Positions 1 through 8,043 of a DNA stretch of 64,000 bases are shown here, in pieces (within the stretch, counting starts at the first letter, position 1; the number at the start of each line of letters is the position of its first letter). This DNA comes from Azoarcus sp. CIB (lineage in GTDB: Bacteria > Pseudomonadota > Gammaproteobacteria > Burkholderiales > Rhodocyclaceae). The stretch spans positions 186,001 to 250,000 of the forward strand of contig NZ_CP011072.1 in NCBI RefSeq assembly GCF_001190925.1. Reading direction: 5' to 3'. The translations under genes were made by a program, and so were the position numbers. Below the pieces are notes generated by a model. It searched no databases, was not told the DNA's origin, and was given only the letters and a program-made list of their open reading frames with translations.

Positions 1-1347
1 GAACACGCTGGTGTCGAAGGCGAAGAAGTCCTCGGCGGCATTGAAGTCGTTGATGAGGTCCTTGCCGCCGACGGCGGGGTTGTCGAACACGAAGACGTCG
101 CTGCCTGCGCCGCCGTTGATCTTGTCGGCACCCTCGCCGCCGTAGATCACATCGGCGCCCGCGCCGGTGCCTAGCACGTCGTTGCCCGCGCCGCCTTCCA
201 CCCAGTTGTCGCCCTCGCCCGCGACGACCTTGTCGTTGCCGCTGCCCGCGAAGATGAAGTCCGAGTTCACGCCTGACGTGATGCTGTCGTTGCCGGCGCC
301 GGATTCGATCCAGTTCAGGCCGTCGCCGGCGACGATCTTGTCGTTGCCTGAACCGGTGTACACCTCGTCACTGCCGGCGCCCAGGGTGATCTGGGCATTA
401 CCTTCCTCGTCGACGACAATGTTGTTGCCGGCGTTGTCGCTGATCTTGTCGTTGCCGGCGCCGCCGTCGATGTAGTCGTCGCCGGCTCCGCCCGTGAGCT
501 GGTCGTTGCCGCCGCCACCGTAGATTACGTCGTGGCCGTCGCCGCCGTTGACCTTGTCGTTGCCGGTGAAGGCATCCAGATAGTCGTTGCCCGCGGTGCC
601 GGTGATGGTGTCGTTGCCGGAGTACAGCCCGGCGGACAGGCCTTCGAAGCCGCTGCCCGCGAGCGCGGCGCTCGTGCTGGAAGCGTCGAGTTTCAGGCCG
701 CTGGCGCTGCCTGCAGGTATCCAGGTGAGCGCACCGTTCGCGACCACCGTTCCCCACTCGACGCCGGTGATCTTGCCCGTCAGCGACGGCGTGCCGCCAA
801 GGACGTCGCCGCCGATGCTGACGCTGCCCTTGAGCGTGACGTAGCTCCACTCGACCCCGACCGTGTTCGGATCGTCGTCCTGCCAGCCCATCGTGAGGGC
901 GCTCAGCTTGCCGGACACCGCACCGCTGTCGGTATTGAATTTCAGCGACCCGGTGAGGATGGTGGAGACCGCATCGTTACCCATCGACAGCGACGTGAGC
1001 GAGACGCCGGTGAGGTCGGTGATCTCGCCGAAGGTGTCGTACTGGACCTTGGCGCTGCCCGAGCCGCTCAGCCACGCCCCGTCCGGGGCGTACAGATCGA
1101 AGTCGGTGACGGTGGCCGACGTGGCGTTCCACGAGGACAGGGTGGCGTACAGCTCGGTGCCGTCCCACCACGTTCCCCACGCATTGGTGGCCGGAAACGA
1201 CCAGTCGTCGGGGGAGTAGTAGTAGACGGTGTCGATCGCATAACTGACCGACCAGGCGGCGTCGAGCAGTTCGGCGGTGTAGCTCGCATAGTTGAAGCCG
1301 GCAGTGATCGTTGCCGAGGTGTCGCTGACGCTGCTGAAAGTTGCCAT
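1..1347 (-). CDS. RTX (hemolysin-type) calcium-binding protein, C-terminus cut by window edge
   Basis: Reads continuously from an ATG at 1347 to the window edge, giving 449 codons without a stop, so the C-terminus is missing. About the first 230 residues are a non-repetitive domain that is paralogous to the next gene upstream. Residues from about 240 carry glycine/aspartate-rich nonapeptide repeats of the GGxGxDxx type (for example GNDKVNGGDGHD), which in this family form calcium-binding parallel beta-rolls. The last visible part, VFVFDNPAVGGKDLINDFN, matches the end of the repeat region in the paralogue. RTX proteins are normally exported by type I secretion through a C-terminal signal; no transporter gene is visible here. 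Extracellular location is inferred from the family. Confidence 0.85.
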   Translation of the reverse strand, partial: MATFSSVSDTSATITAGFNYASYTAELLDAAWSVSYAIDTVYYYSPDDWSFPATNAWGTWWDGTELYATLSSWNATSATVTDFDLYAPDGAWLSGSGSAKVQYDTFGEITDLTGVSLTSLSMGNDAVSTILTGSLKFNTDSGAVSGKLSALTMGWQDDDPNTVGVEWSYVTLKGSVSIGGDVLGGTPSLTGKITGVEWGTVVANGALTWIPAGSASGLKLDASSTSAALAGSGFEGLSAGLYSGNDTITGTAGNDYLDAFTGNDKVNGGDGHDVIYGGGGNDQLTGGAGDDYIDGGAGNDKISDNAGNNIVVDEEGNAQITLGAGSDEVYTGSGNDKIVAGDGLNWIESGAGNDSITSGVNSDFIFAGSGNDKVVAGEGDNWVEGGAGNDVLGTGAGADVIYGGEGADKINGGAGSDVFVFDNPAVGGKDLINDFNAAEDFFAFDTSVF

Positions 1348-1473
1348 GGTTTCCTGTCCTGTCGGGGAATGCTGAGCGGCAATAATTTTATACAAATGAA
1401 ATGGCGATAAACGATCCGGATACTGCAATTTTTCGTCCCGCCAGCGAACGGTGCTCAGGCCTGCGGGTAAACG

Positions 1474-1501
1474 GGAAGGGCTGCCCGCAGGCAGCCCTTC
1501 C
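1474..1501 (-). terminator. Hairpin downstream of the second RTX gene
   Basis: A perfect 12-bp stem (GGAAGGGCTGCC against GGCAGCCCTTCC) with loop CGCA lies 23 bp past the stop codon of the RTX gene ending at 1525. No clear T-run follows on the minus strand, so it may be a weak terminator or an mRNA 3'-end stabiliser. Confidence 0.6.
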
Positions 1502-1524
1502 GCAATGGCCGGGATGAGGCCGGA

Positions 1525-3102
1525 TCAGACGAACAAGGTCGCCTCGTCGATGAAGTTGCCGGCGTCCAGGTTGGTGAGCGAGCCTTTGACGACTGCTATC
1601 TGCACCGCCGCCCCGGGGTTGCTGCCGTCCGCGTCGTAATACAGCTTGCCGCCTTGGGCATCGAATATCAGGTAGTCGTCGGCGGCGACCGCGGTCTTGC
1701 CCGCGATGAAATTGGCATCGGTGATGCCGCCCGCGAGCGACGTGAACACGGTGGTGTCGAGGGCGAAGAAGTCCTCGGCCGCATTGAAGTCGTTGATGAG
1801 GTCCTTGCCGCCGACGGCGAGGTTGTCGAACACGAAGACGTCGATGCCGCCGCCGCCGTTGATCTTGTCGGCGCCTTCGCCGCCGTAGATCACGTCGGCA
1901 CCGGCGCCGGTGCGCAGCACGTCGTTGCCTGCGCCGCCTTCGACCCAGTTGGCGCCGTCGCCCGCGACAACCTTGTCGTTGCCGCTGCCGGCGAAAATGA
2001 AGTCCGCGCCGCCGCCGGTCGCGATGTTGTCGTTGCCGGCGCCGGATTCGACGTCGTTGTCGCCGTCGCCGGCGACGATCTTGTCATTGCCCGCGCCGGT
2101 GGTGATGTCGTCGTGGCCGGCGCCGGTGGTGACGTGCGCGTTGCCTTCGGTGTCGATCACGGTGTTGTTGCCGGACTCGTCGACGATCTTGTCGTTGCCG
2201 GCGCCGCCGATGATGTGGTCGTCGCCGTCGCCGCCGAAGAGCTGGTCGTTGCCCGCGCCGCCGTCGATGTGGTCGTTGCCCCCTTCGCCGAAGACCTTGT
2301 CGTTGCCGGTCGAGGCTTCGAGGAAGTCGTCACCCGCGGTGCCGTCGATCACGTCGCTGCCGGCGTACAGGCCGGCCATCAGCGAATCGAAGCCGCCGGA
2401 TTCGAGGCCGTTGAGTGCCCCGGCGGCGGCCATCTTCAGGCCGCTGATCGCCTGGGTCGGGGTGAAGGCGAGCGGATTGCCGTCGGCGTCGGCGGTCATC
2501 GTGCCCCATTCGAAGCCGGTGACCCGGCCGGTCAGCGTGCCGAGGTCGGACGAGAAGGCGTCACCCGTGAGCCTGACGCTGCCCCTGAGCGTGACGTACT
2601 GCCATTCGAGCGCCGGTGTGCCGGGATTGTCGGCGAACCAGCTGAAGGTCATCGAGCTGAGCTTGCCCGACACGGCGCCGGTGTCGAGATTCATGCGTCC
2701 GGAGCCGTTCAGGATCTGGCCGACCTGGTCGTTGCCGAACATCATGCGCGTCACGCGCAGGCTGGAACTGGTGAGGTCGCCCGAGGCATTGACGGCGACG
2801 CGGCCTCCGCCCTGGAGCGAGAAGAAGGAGCCGTCCCCCGCGCCGAGATGCATGCCGTCCATCGTGAACGAACTGGTGCCGATCGCGCTGATGCCGACCT
2901 GCAGGTGCGTGCCGTCAGCCCACTGGACCTGCATCGTTCCGATGCCGGGCGGGGTTATCGAGATCGGATCGGCGAACTGCATCGTGGCGGCCGCCTGGTC
3001 GATCGACGTCATCGCCGACTGCAGCTCCCCGGCGTAGGCGGAAAACGTGAAGCCGGGATCGAGAACAGCCGCGGTGCTGTTCACATCAACAAATTTTGTC
3101 AT
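1525..3102 (-). CDS. RTX (hemolysin-type) calcium-binding protein
   Basis: This 525-residue protein starts at the ATG at 3102, chosen because AAGGGGAA stands just upstream; an in-frame start further upstream at 3150 lacks such support. The N-terminal ~240 residues are an unrecognised domain shared with the downstream paralogue. They are followed by RTX nonapeptide repeats (about residues 255-430), for example GGAGNDQLFGGDGDD. The C-terminus has the usual post-repeat segment with DLINDFN and LYYDADG, as in type I secreted RTX proteins. No protease or lipase motif is visible, so the role may be surface layer, adhesion or matrix. The two genes are tandem and same-strand, consistent with duplication. 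Confidence 0.9.
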   Translation of the reverse strand: MTKFVDVNSTAAVLDPGFTFSAYAGELQSAMTSIDQAAATMQFADPISITPPGIGTMQVQWADGTHLQVGISAIGTSSFTMDGMHLGAGDGSFFSLQGGGRVAVNASGDLTSSSLRVTRMMFGNDQVGQILNGSGRMNLDTGAVSGKLSSMTFSWFADNPGTPALEWQYVTLRGSVRLTGDAFSSDLGTLTGRVTGFEWGTMTADADGNPLAFTPTQAISGLKMAAAGALNGLESGGFDSLMAGLYAGSDVIDGTAGDDFLEASTGNDKVFGEGGNDHIDGGAGNDQLFGGDGDDHIIGGAGNDKIVDESGNNTVIDTEGNAHVTTGAGHDDITTGAGNDKIVAGDGDNDVESGAGNDNIATGGGADFIFAGSGNDKVVAGDGANWVEGGAGNDVLRTGAGADVIYGGEGADKINGGGGIDVFVFDNLAVGGKDLINDFNAAEDFFALDTTVFTSLAGGITDANFIAGKTAVAADDYLIFDAQGGKLYYDADGSNPGAAVQIAVVKGSLTNLDAGNFIDEATLFV

Positions 3103-3155
3103 TTTCGTTCCCCTTGCGTCTTGGAATGCCGGAAGCCCGCTATTGACCACGTCAC

Positions 3156-3183
3156 TGCCCTTCGACAGGCTCAGGGCGAACGG
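3156..3183. repeat. REP-like short palindromic repeat
   Basis: A 28-bp sequence containing CCCTTCGACAGGCTCAGGGC has GCCCT/AGGGC arms and lies upstream of the RTX gene. It resembles a short interspersed palindrome common in proteobacterial intergenic regions. Only one copy was noticed in this window. Confidence 0.45.
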
Positions 3184-3307
3184 ATGTGTCTGATGATCGA
3201 GTCAATAATCTATTCGAGTATAGGCTGCGTAAGGCAATGCTAATTTGCAATTCGGGTAAGTTTGATCTGGCGCAAACTACCCGGCGCGGATGGGGAAAGG
3301 GCCCCGT

Positions 3308-4264
3308 TTACTCGGGGCGGAAGGCGTAGAAGAGGTCGGGTTCGCTGACGACGTACAGGTTGCCGCGCTCGTCGAGCGTGAGCCCTTCGGCCTGCGGGAT
3401 GCTGGCGGCGAGGTCGGCGAATCCGGCGGCGAAGCCCTGGTAGCCGACGTAGCGGCCGTTGGCGTCGAGTTCGAGCGCGAGCTTCGAGGCGTCGCTGAGC
3501 AGGATCAGGTGGCCGGTGCGCGGGTCGAACTCGACCGACGAGAAATCGCGCGCGACGAGCTTGTCGCGGATCCAGTCTTCGCGGTCGATGACCTCGACGT
3601 CGAGGCGGCCGGCAAGGCTCGTGCGCAGGCCGCGGATCTCGTAGAGCTTGCGCGGCGAGTGTTCCTTGACGACGAACAGGCGGTCGCCGGTTTCGTCGTA
3701 GGCGATGCCCTCGAAGCCGGCGTTGTCGCCCGCACCGAGCGCGAGCGTGAGCGCGGGCAGGCCGGCGCGCGACAGGACGGCGTCCGGCGCGGCCGGGATG
3801 GGCGCGACGACGAGGGTCTGGCGGCGCTCCTCGGCGAGCAGCAGCCGGCCGTCGCCCAGCACCGCGATGCCTTCGACGTCGTGGAAGCCGTCGAGGGGAT
3901 GGCGCGCGAGCACGTCGCCGTCGGTGTCCAGCGCGAGCAGTTGCGGCGGTTCATTGACGACGGCCCACAGGTGGCCGCGGCGGGCGTCCCACGCGAGACC
4001 CGAGAGGTTGCGTCCGACGCCGGCGACGGGGCGGGCTTCGACGTTCACGTGGTAGCCGGACAGCGTGGCGGGCGCGCCTTCGGTGCGGGCCGGCTGCAAC
4101 GCGGAGACGGTTGCGGCGAAGGCGCGGTCGAGCAGTCCGCCGTCCGCCTGCAGGGCGAGCCCCAGCGCCGTGGCCGCGAGAATGGCGCCCCACCAGGCGG
4201 TCGGCCGCGTCAGCGGGAAGGGGCTGAGGAAGGGGCGGGAGAGAAGTCTTGTAGCGGAGATCAT
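3308..4264 (-). CDS. SdiA-regulated/YjiK-like secreted beta-propeller protein
   Basis: The 318-residue protein starts at the ATG at 4264, with GAGGCAG upstream. The N-terminus has a hydrophobic stretch (WWGAILAATALGLALQA, about residues 20-37) acting as a signal or anchor. The mature part has repeated propeller-blade phrases such as NLSGLAWDARRGHLWAVVNE, DVEGIAVLGDG and AEGLTLDERGNLYVVSEPD. This pattern is typical of the SdiA-regulated domain family (E. coli YjiK). Substrate and function are unknown in the family. It is probably periplasmic or membrane-anchored. It stands alone, divergent from recC, with about 200 bp between them. Confidence 0.8.
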   Translation of the reverse strand: MISATRLLSRPFLSPFPLTRPTAWWGAILAATALGLALQADGGLLDRAFAATVSALQPARTEGAPATLSGYHVNVEARPVAGVGRNLSGLAWDARRGHLWAVVNEPPQLLALDTDGDVLARHPLDGFHDVEGIAVLGDGRLLLAEERRQTLVVAPIPAAPDAVLSRAGLPALTLALGAGDNAGFEGIAYDETGDRLFVVKEHSPRKLYEIRGLRTSLAGRLDVEVIDREDWIRDKLVARDFSSVEFDPRTGHLILLSDASKLALELDANGRYVGYQGFAAGFADLAASIPQAEGLTLDERGNLYVVSEPDLFYAFRPE

Positions 4265-4470
4265 CGTGCTGCCTCGTGTGGTCACGCATGCAGCACGGAG
4301 TCTCGCAGGGCAATGTTTCAGGCGCTTGTCGACGGGCGTGGGGCGCATGCTACTGTTGCCGGCTGCGCGCGGGCGCGGCAAAGGGATGCGACGCGTCCTG
4401 TCGTACGCATGCGCTACAGTCGCGGCGCATGCGATCGGCGCGGCAAGGGTGAGGGGAGACTGGAACAGGC

Positions 4471-7400
4471 ATGGAGCATGAGGTCGTAGGGGCGAGCGAT
4501 CTGGCGGGCGGGCTGATGGTGATCCACGGCAACCACCCGGAGGCGCTGCGCGACGTGCTGGTCGCGTGGATGAAGCGCCATCCGCTGGCGCCGCTGGAAA
4601 ACGAGCTGATCCTCGTGCAGAGCAACGGCATTGCGCAGTGGCTGAAGATGGCGCTGGCGGCGGACGAGGCGGCGGGCGGCTGCGGCATCGCCGCGGCGCT
4701 GGACGCCTTCCTGCCCTCGCGCTTCGTGTGGCAGGCCTACCGCGCGGTGCTGGGCGGCGAGGCGGTGCCGGAGGTGTCGCCCTTCGACAAACCCTTGCTG
4801 GTCTGGCGGTTGATGCGCCTCTTGCCGTCCTTGCTCGCGCGCGAGGCGTTCGCGCCGCTCGCGCGCTTCCTCTCGGACGACGAGGATCTGAGGAAGCGCC
4901 ACCAGCTCGCCGAGCGCCTCGCCGATCTCTTCGACCAGTACCAGATGTACCGCGCCGACTGGCTCGCGGCCTGGGCGGCGGGCGAGGACGTGCTGCTCAC
5001 GGCGCGCGGCGGGCGCGAAGCCTTGCCGGCCGCACAAGCCTGGCAGCCGGCGCTGTGGCGCGCGCTGCTGGCGGACGTCGGCCCGGCGCTCGCGGGCAGC
5101 GGCCGCGCGGCGGTGCATACGCGCTTCCTCGCGGCGGTTGCCGCGCTGGGGGACGCGCCGCGCCCGCCCGCGCTGCCGCGCCGCGTGATGGTGTTCGGCA
5201 TCTCGTCGCTGCCGGCGCAGACGCTGGAAGTGCTGGCGGCGATCGCGCGGTGGAGCCAGGTGCTGCTGTGCGTGCATAACCCGTGCGAGCACTACTGGGC
5301 CGACATCGTCGCGGACAAGGATCTGCTGCGCGCGACCGGCTCGCGCCATGCGCGCCGAGCCGGCATGCCGGCGGTGCTGGCGGACGAGGAGCTGCACCTG
5401 CACGCCCATCCGCTGCTCGCGGCGTGGGGCAAGCAGGGACGCGACTTCATCGGCCTGCTCGACGAGCACGATGCGGGCGAGGCGCGCGACCGCTGCGCGC
5501 GCCGTTTCGCCGAGGTCGGCACGCGCATCGACCTCTTCGAGTCCCATGGCGAGGGCTGCCTGCTGCACCAACTGCAGGACGACATCCGCGACCTGCGCCC
5601 GCTCGCCGAGACGCGCGCGCGCTGGCCGGCGGTGGATCCCGCGACGGATGCGTCGATCCGCTTCCACGTCGCGCACGGTCCGCAGCGCGAGGTCGAGATC
5701 CTGCACGACCAGCTGCTCGCGGCCTTCAATGCCGACGCCAGCCTGCGCCCGCGCGATGTGATCGTGATGGTGCCGGATATCGACGCCTACGCGCCGCACA
5801 TCCAGGCGGTGTTCGGGCTGCTCGACGCCGACGACCCGCGCTTCATCCCCTTCACGGTCGCCGACCAGGGGCTGCGCCACCACGATCCGCTGTTGAACGC
5901 GGTCGAGAAGCTGCTGGGCCTGCCGCAGTCGCGCGTGGCGGTGTCCGACGTGCTCGATCTCCTTGACGTGCCGGCGCTGCGCGCGCGCTTCAGTATTGCG
6001 GAGGATGACCTGCCGCTGCTGCACCGCTGGGTGCGCGGCGCGAACATCCGCTGGGGCCTGCACGCGGAGCAGCGCGCGAGTCTCGGCCTGCCCGCAGGGG
6101 CGGAGCGGAACTCGTGGCTGTTCGGGCTGCGCCGCATGCTGCTCGGCTATGCGGTGGGCGGTGCGGGCGATGCGGATGAGGCCTGGCAAGGCATCGAGCC
6201 CTACGATGAGATCGGCGGCCTCGATGCGGGCTTGGTCGGGCCGCTCGCGACGCTGCTGGAGCGCCTCGACGCGGCCTGGCGGGACCTGCGCGAGACGGCG
6301 ACGGTGGAGGACTGGTGCCGGCGTCTGCGCGGCCTGCTCGCGGACTTCTTCGATCCCGCCGACGCGAGCGGGGCCTACACGCTGCAGCGGCTCGAATCGG
6401 CGCTGCAGCGGTGGCAGGACGCCTGCGCCGCGGCGGGGCTCGTCGAGGTGCTGCCGCTGTCGGTGGTACGCGAACACTGGCTCGCGCAGATGGACGACTC
6501 GGGCCTGTCGCAGCGCTTCTTCGCCGGCGCGGTGACCTTCGCGACGCTGATGCCGATGCGCGCGATCCCCTTCCGCCACGTGTGCCTTTTGGGCATGAAC
6601 GACGGCGACTACCCGCGCACGCGCGTGCCGATGGATTTCGACCTGATGGGGCGCGACTACCGCCCCGGCGACCGTTCGCGCCGCGAGGACGACCGCTACC
6701 TGTTCCTGGAAGCGCTGCTGTCGGCGCGCGAGCGGCTGCACGTGAGCTGGGTCGGGCGCAGCATCCACGACAACACCGCGCGTCCGCCCTCGGTGCTGGT
6801 CGGGCAGCTGCGCGACCACCTCGCGGCCGGCTGGCGGCTCGTGGGGCACGACGGCGAGGATGCGGAGGAGGGGCTCCTCGCCGCGCTCACCGTCGAGCAC
6901 CGCCTGCAGCCCTTCAGCCCGGATTACTTCCCGGTCGACGGCACCGGCTCGCCGCTGTTTACGTATGCGCGCGAGTGGCACGATGGGCCTCATCGAGGCG
7001 AGGGTCTCGCGGCCGATGCCGCGCCGCTGGCGCCGCTCGACGAGAGCGAGCCGCTGACGCTGCGCGAGCTCGCCGACTTCCTCAAGGAGCCCGCGAAGGT
7101 CTTCCTGCGCCGGCGCCTGGGGGTGTATTTCGAGCTGCCCGACCCGTCCAGCGAGGACCATGAACCCTTTGCGCTCGACGCGCTGCAGAACTGGCAGCTG
7201 CAGGACGAGCTGATCGCTGCCCAGCTGGATGCGCTGGGCCGCGGCGAGGAGCGCGAGGCGGCGCTGGAGCGGGCGCTCGCGCGCATCGAACGGCGCGGCG
7301 AGCTCGCGCCGGGGCACTTTGCGGCGCTGATGCAGGCCGAGCTCGCCGAGCCGATGGAGAGCCTCTTCGAACGCTATGCGAAGGCGCTCGCGGACTGGCC

Positions 7401-8043
7401 CGAGGCGGTCGAGCCGGACGAGGACGTCGCGTTCGAACACTCGGTCGGCGGCGCGCGGCTCGTCGTCGCGGACCGTCTCGGCGGCCTGCGCCGCGGCGCG
7501 GACGGCCGGCGTGGCCGCGTCGTGCTGGAACGCAGCGGGCTGGTCACGAAGGACAAGAGATACCGGCGCGACAAGCTGCTGCGCCACTGGATCGCGCACG
7601 TCGCGGGCCACCTCGCGGGGGCGCCGATGACCAGCCTCGTCGTCGGCAAGGTCGGCGATGCGCCGATCGATGCGCTCGACGTCGACGCCGCGCGCGGCTG
7701 GTTCGGCAGCCTGCTCGACGCCTGGCACGCGGGCCTCGCGCGGCCGCTGCCGCTGGCCGCGAAGACGGCCTTCGCGTGGCTCGACAAGGGCGGCCGGGCC
7801 GATACGCCGCGCGACGGCGATGCCGGTCGTGCCGCGCGGCTCGCGTACGAAGGGGATGGCTTCAAGCTGCGCGGCGAGATCGAGGACAGCCCGTACCTCG
7901 CGCGCGCCTGGCCGGACTTCGACGCGCTGTGGGCCGACGGCGAATTCGCGCGTCTCGCCGACACGCTGCTGCGGCCGGTCTATCAGGGGATCGGCACGCC
8001 CAAGGACTACAAGCTGGGCCTCGCGAAAGGGGCCGAGGCATGA
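4471..8043 (+). CDS. recC: Exodeoxyribonuclease V gamma subunit RecC
   Basis: The 1190-residue protein has the length and order of RecC. It opens with VIHGNHPEALRDVLVAWM and the segment LILVQSNGIAQWLKM, the conserved N-terminal inactive-helicase region. The phrases LLGMNDGDYPR and DRYLFLEALLSARERLHVSWVGRS are strongly conserved in RecC. RecC holds RecB and RecD together, splits the duplex and recognises Chi in the RecBCD helicase-nuclease that repairs double-strand breaks in the cytoplasm. The start at 4471 follows GAGGGGAG at a long spacing; an internal ATG at 4516 is an alternative. Its stop overlaps the recB start (ATGA at 8040). Confidence 0.95.
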   Translation: MEHEVVGASDLAGGLMVIHGNHPEALRDVLVAWMKRHPLAPLENELILVQSNGIAQWLKMALAADEAAGGCGIAAALDAFLPSRFVWQAYRAVLGGEAVPEVSPFDKPLLVWRLMRLLPSLLAREAFAPLARFLSDDEDLRKRHQLAERLADLFDQYQMYRADWLAAWAAGEDVLLTARGGREALPAAQAWQPALWRALLADVGPALAGSGRAAVHTRFLAAVAALGDAPRPPALPRRVMVFGISSLPAQTLEVLAAIARWSQVLLCVHNPCEHYWADIVADKDLLRATGSRHARRAGMPAVLADEELHLHAHPLLAAWGKQGRDFIGLLDEHDAGEARDRCARRFAEVGTRIDLFESHGEGCLLHQLQDDIRDLRPLAETRARWPAVDPATDASIRFHVAHGPQREVEILHDQLLAAFNADASLRPRDVIVMVPDIDAYAPHIQAVFGLLDADDPRFIPFTVADQGLRHHDPLLNAVEKLLGLPQSRVAVSDVLDLLDVPALRARFSIAEDDLPLLHRWVRGANIRWGLHAEQRASLGLPAGAERNSWLFGLRRMLLGYAVGGAGDADEAWQGIEPYDEIGGLDAGLVGPLATLLERLDAAWRDLRETATVEDWCRRLRGLLADFFDPADASGAYTLQRLESALQRWQDACAAAGLVEVLPLSVVREHWLAQMDDSGLSQRFFAGAVTFATLMPMRAIPFRHVCLLGMNDGDYPRTRVPMDFDLMGRDYRPGDRSRREDDRYLFLEALLSARERLHVSWVGRSIHDNTARPPSVLVGQLRDHLAAGWRLVGHDGEDAEEGLLAALTVEHRLQPFSPDYFPVDGTGSPLFTYAREWHDGPHRGEGLAADAAPLAPLDESEPLTLRELADFLKEPAKVFLRRRLGVYFELPDPSSEDHEPFALDALQNWQLQDELIAAQLDALGRGEEREAALERALARIERRGELAPGHFAALMQAELAEPMESLFERYAKALADWPEAVEPDEDVAFEHSVGGARLVVADRLGGLRRGADGRRGRVVLERSGLVTKDKRYRRDKLLRHWIAHVAGHLAGAPMTSLVVGKVGDAPIDALDVDAARGWFGSLLDAWHAGLARPLPLAAKTAFAWLDKGGRADTPRDGDAGRAARLAYEGDGFKLRGEIEDSPYLARAWPDFDALWADGEFARLADTLLRPVYQGIGTPKDYKLGLAKGAEA

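Noticed and set aside
1525-2400. Regularly spaced direct repeats that might suggest a CRISPR-like array
   Set aside because: They encode in-frame RTX nonapeptides and vary by codon; there are no unique spacers of constant length.
4414-7728. 1104-codon minus-strand frame opposite recC
   Set aside because: Shadow of recC; residue content is Arg/Ala/Gln-rich with no motif, and the plus frame matches RecC throughout.
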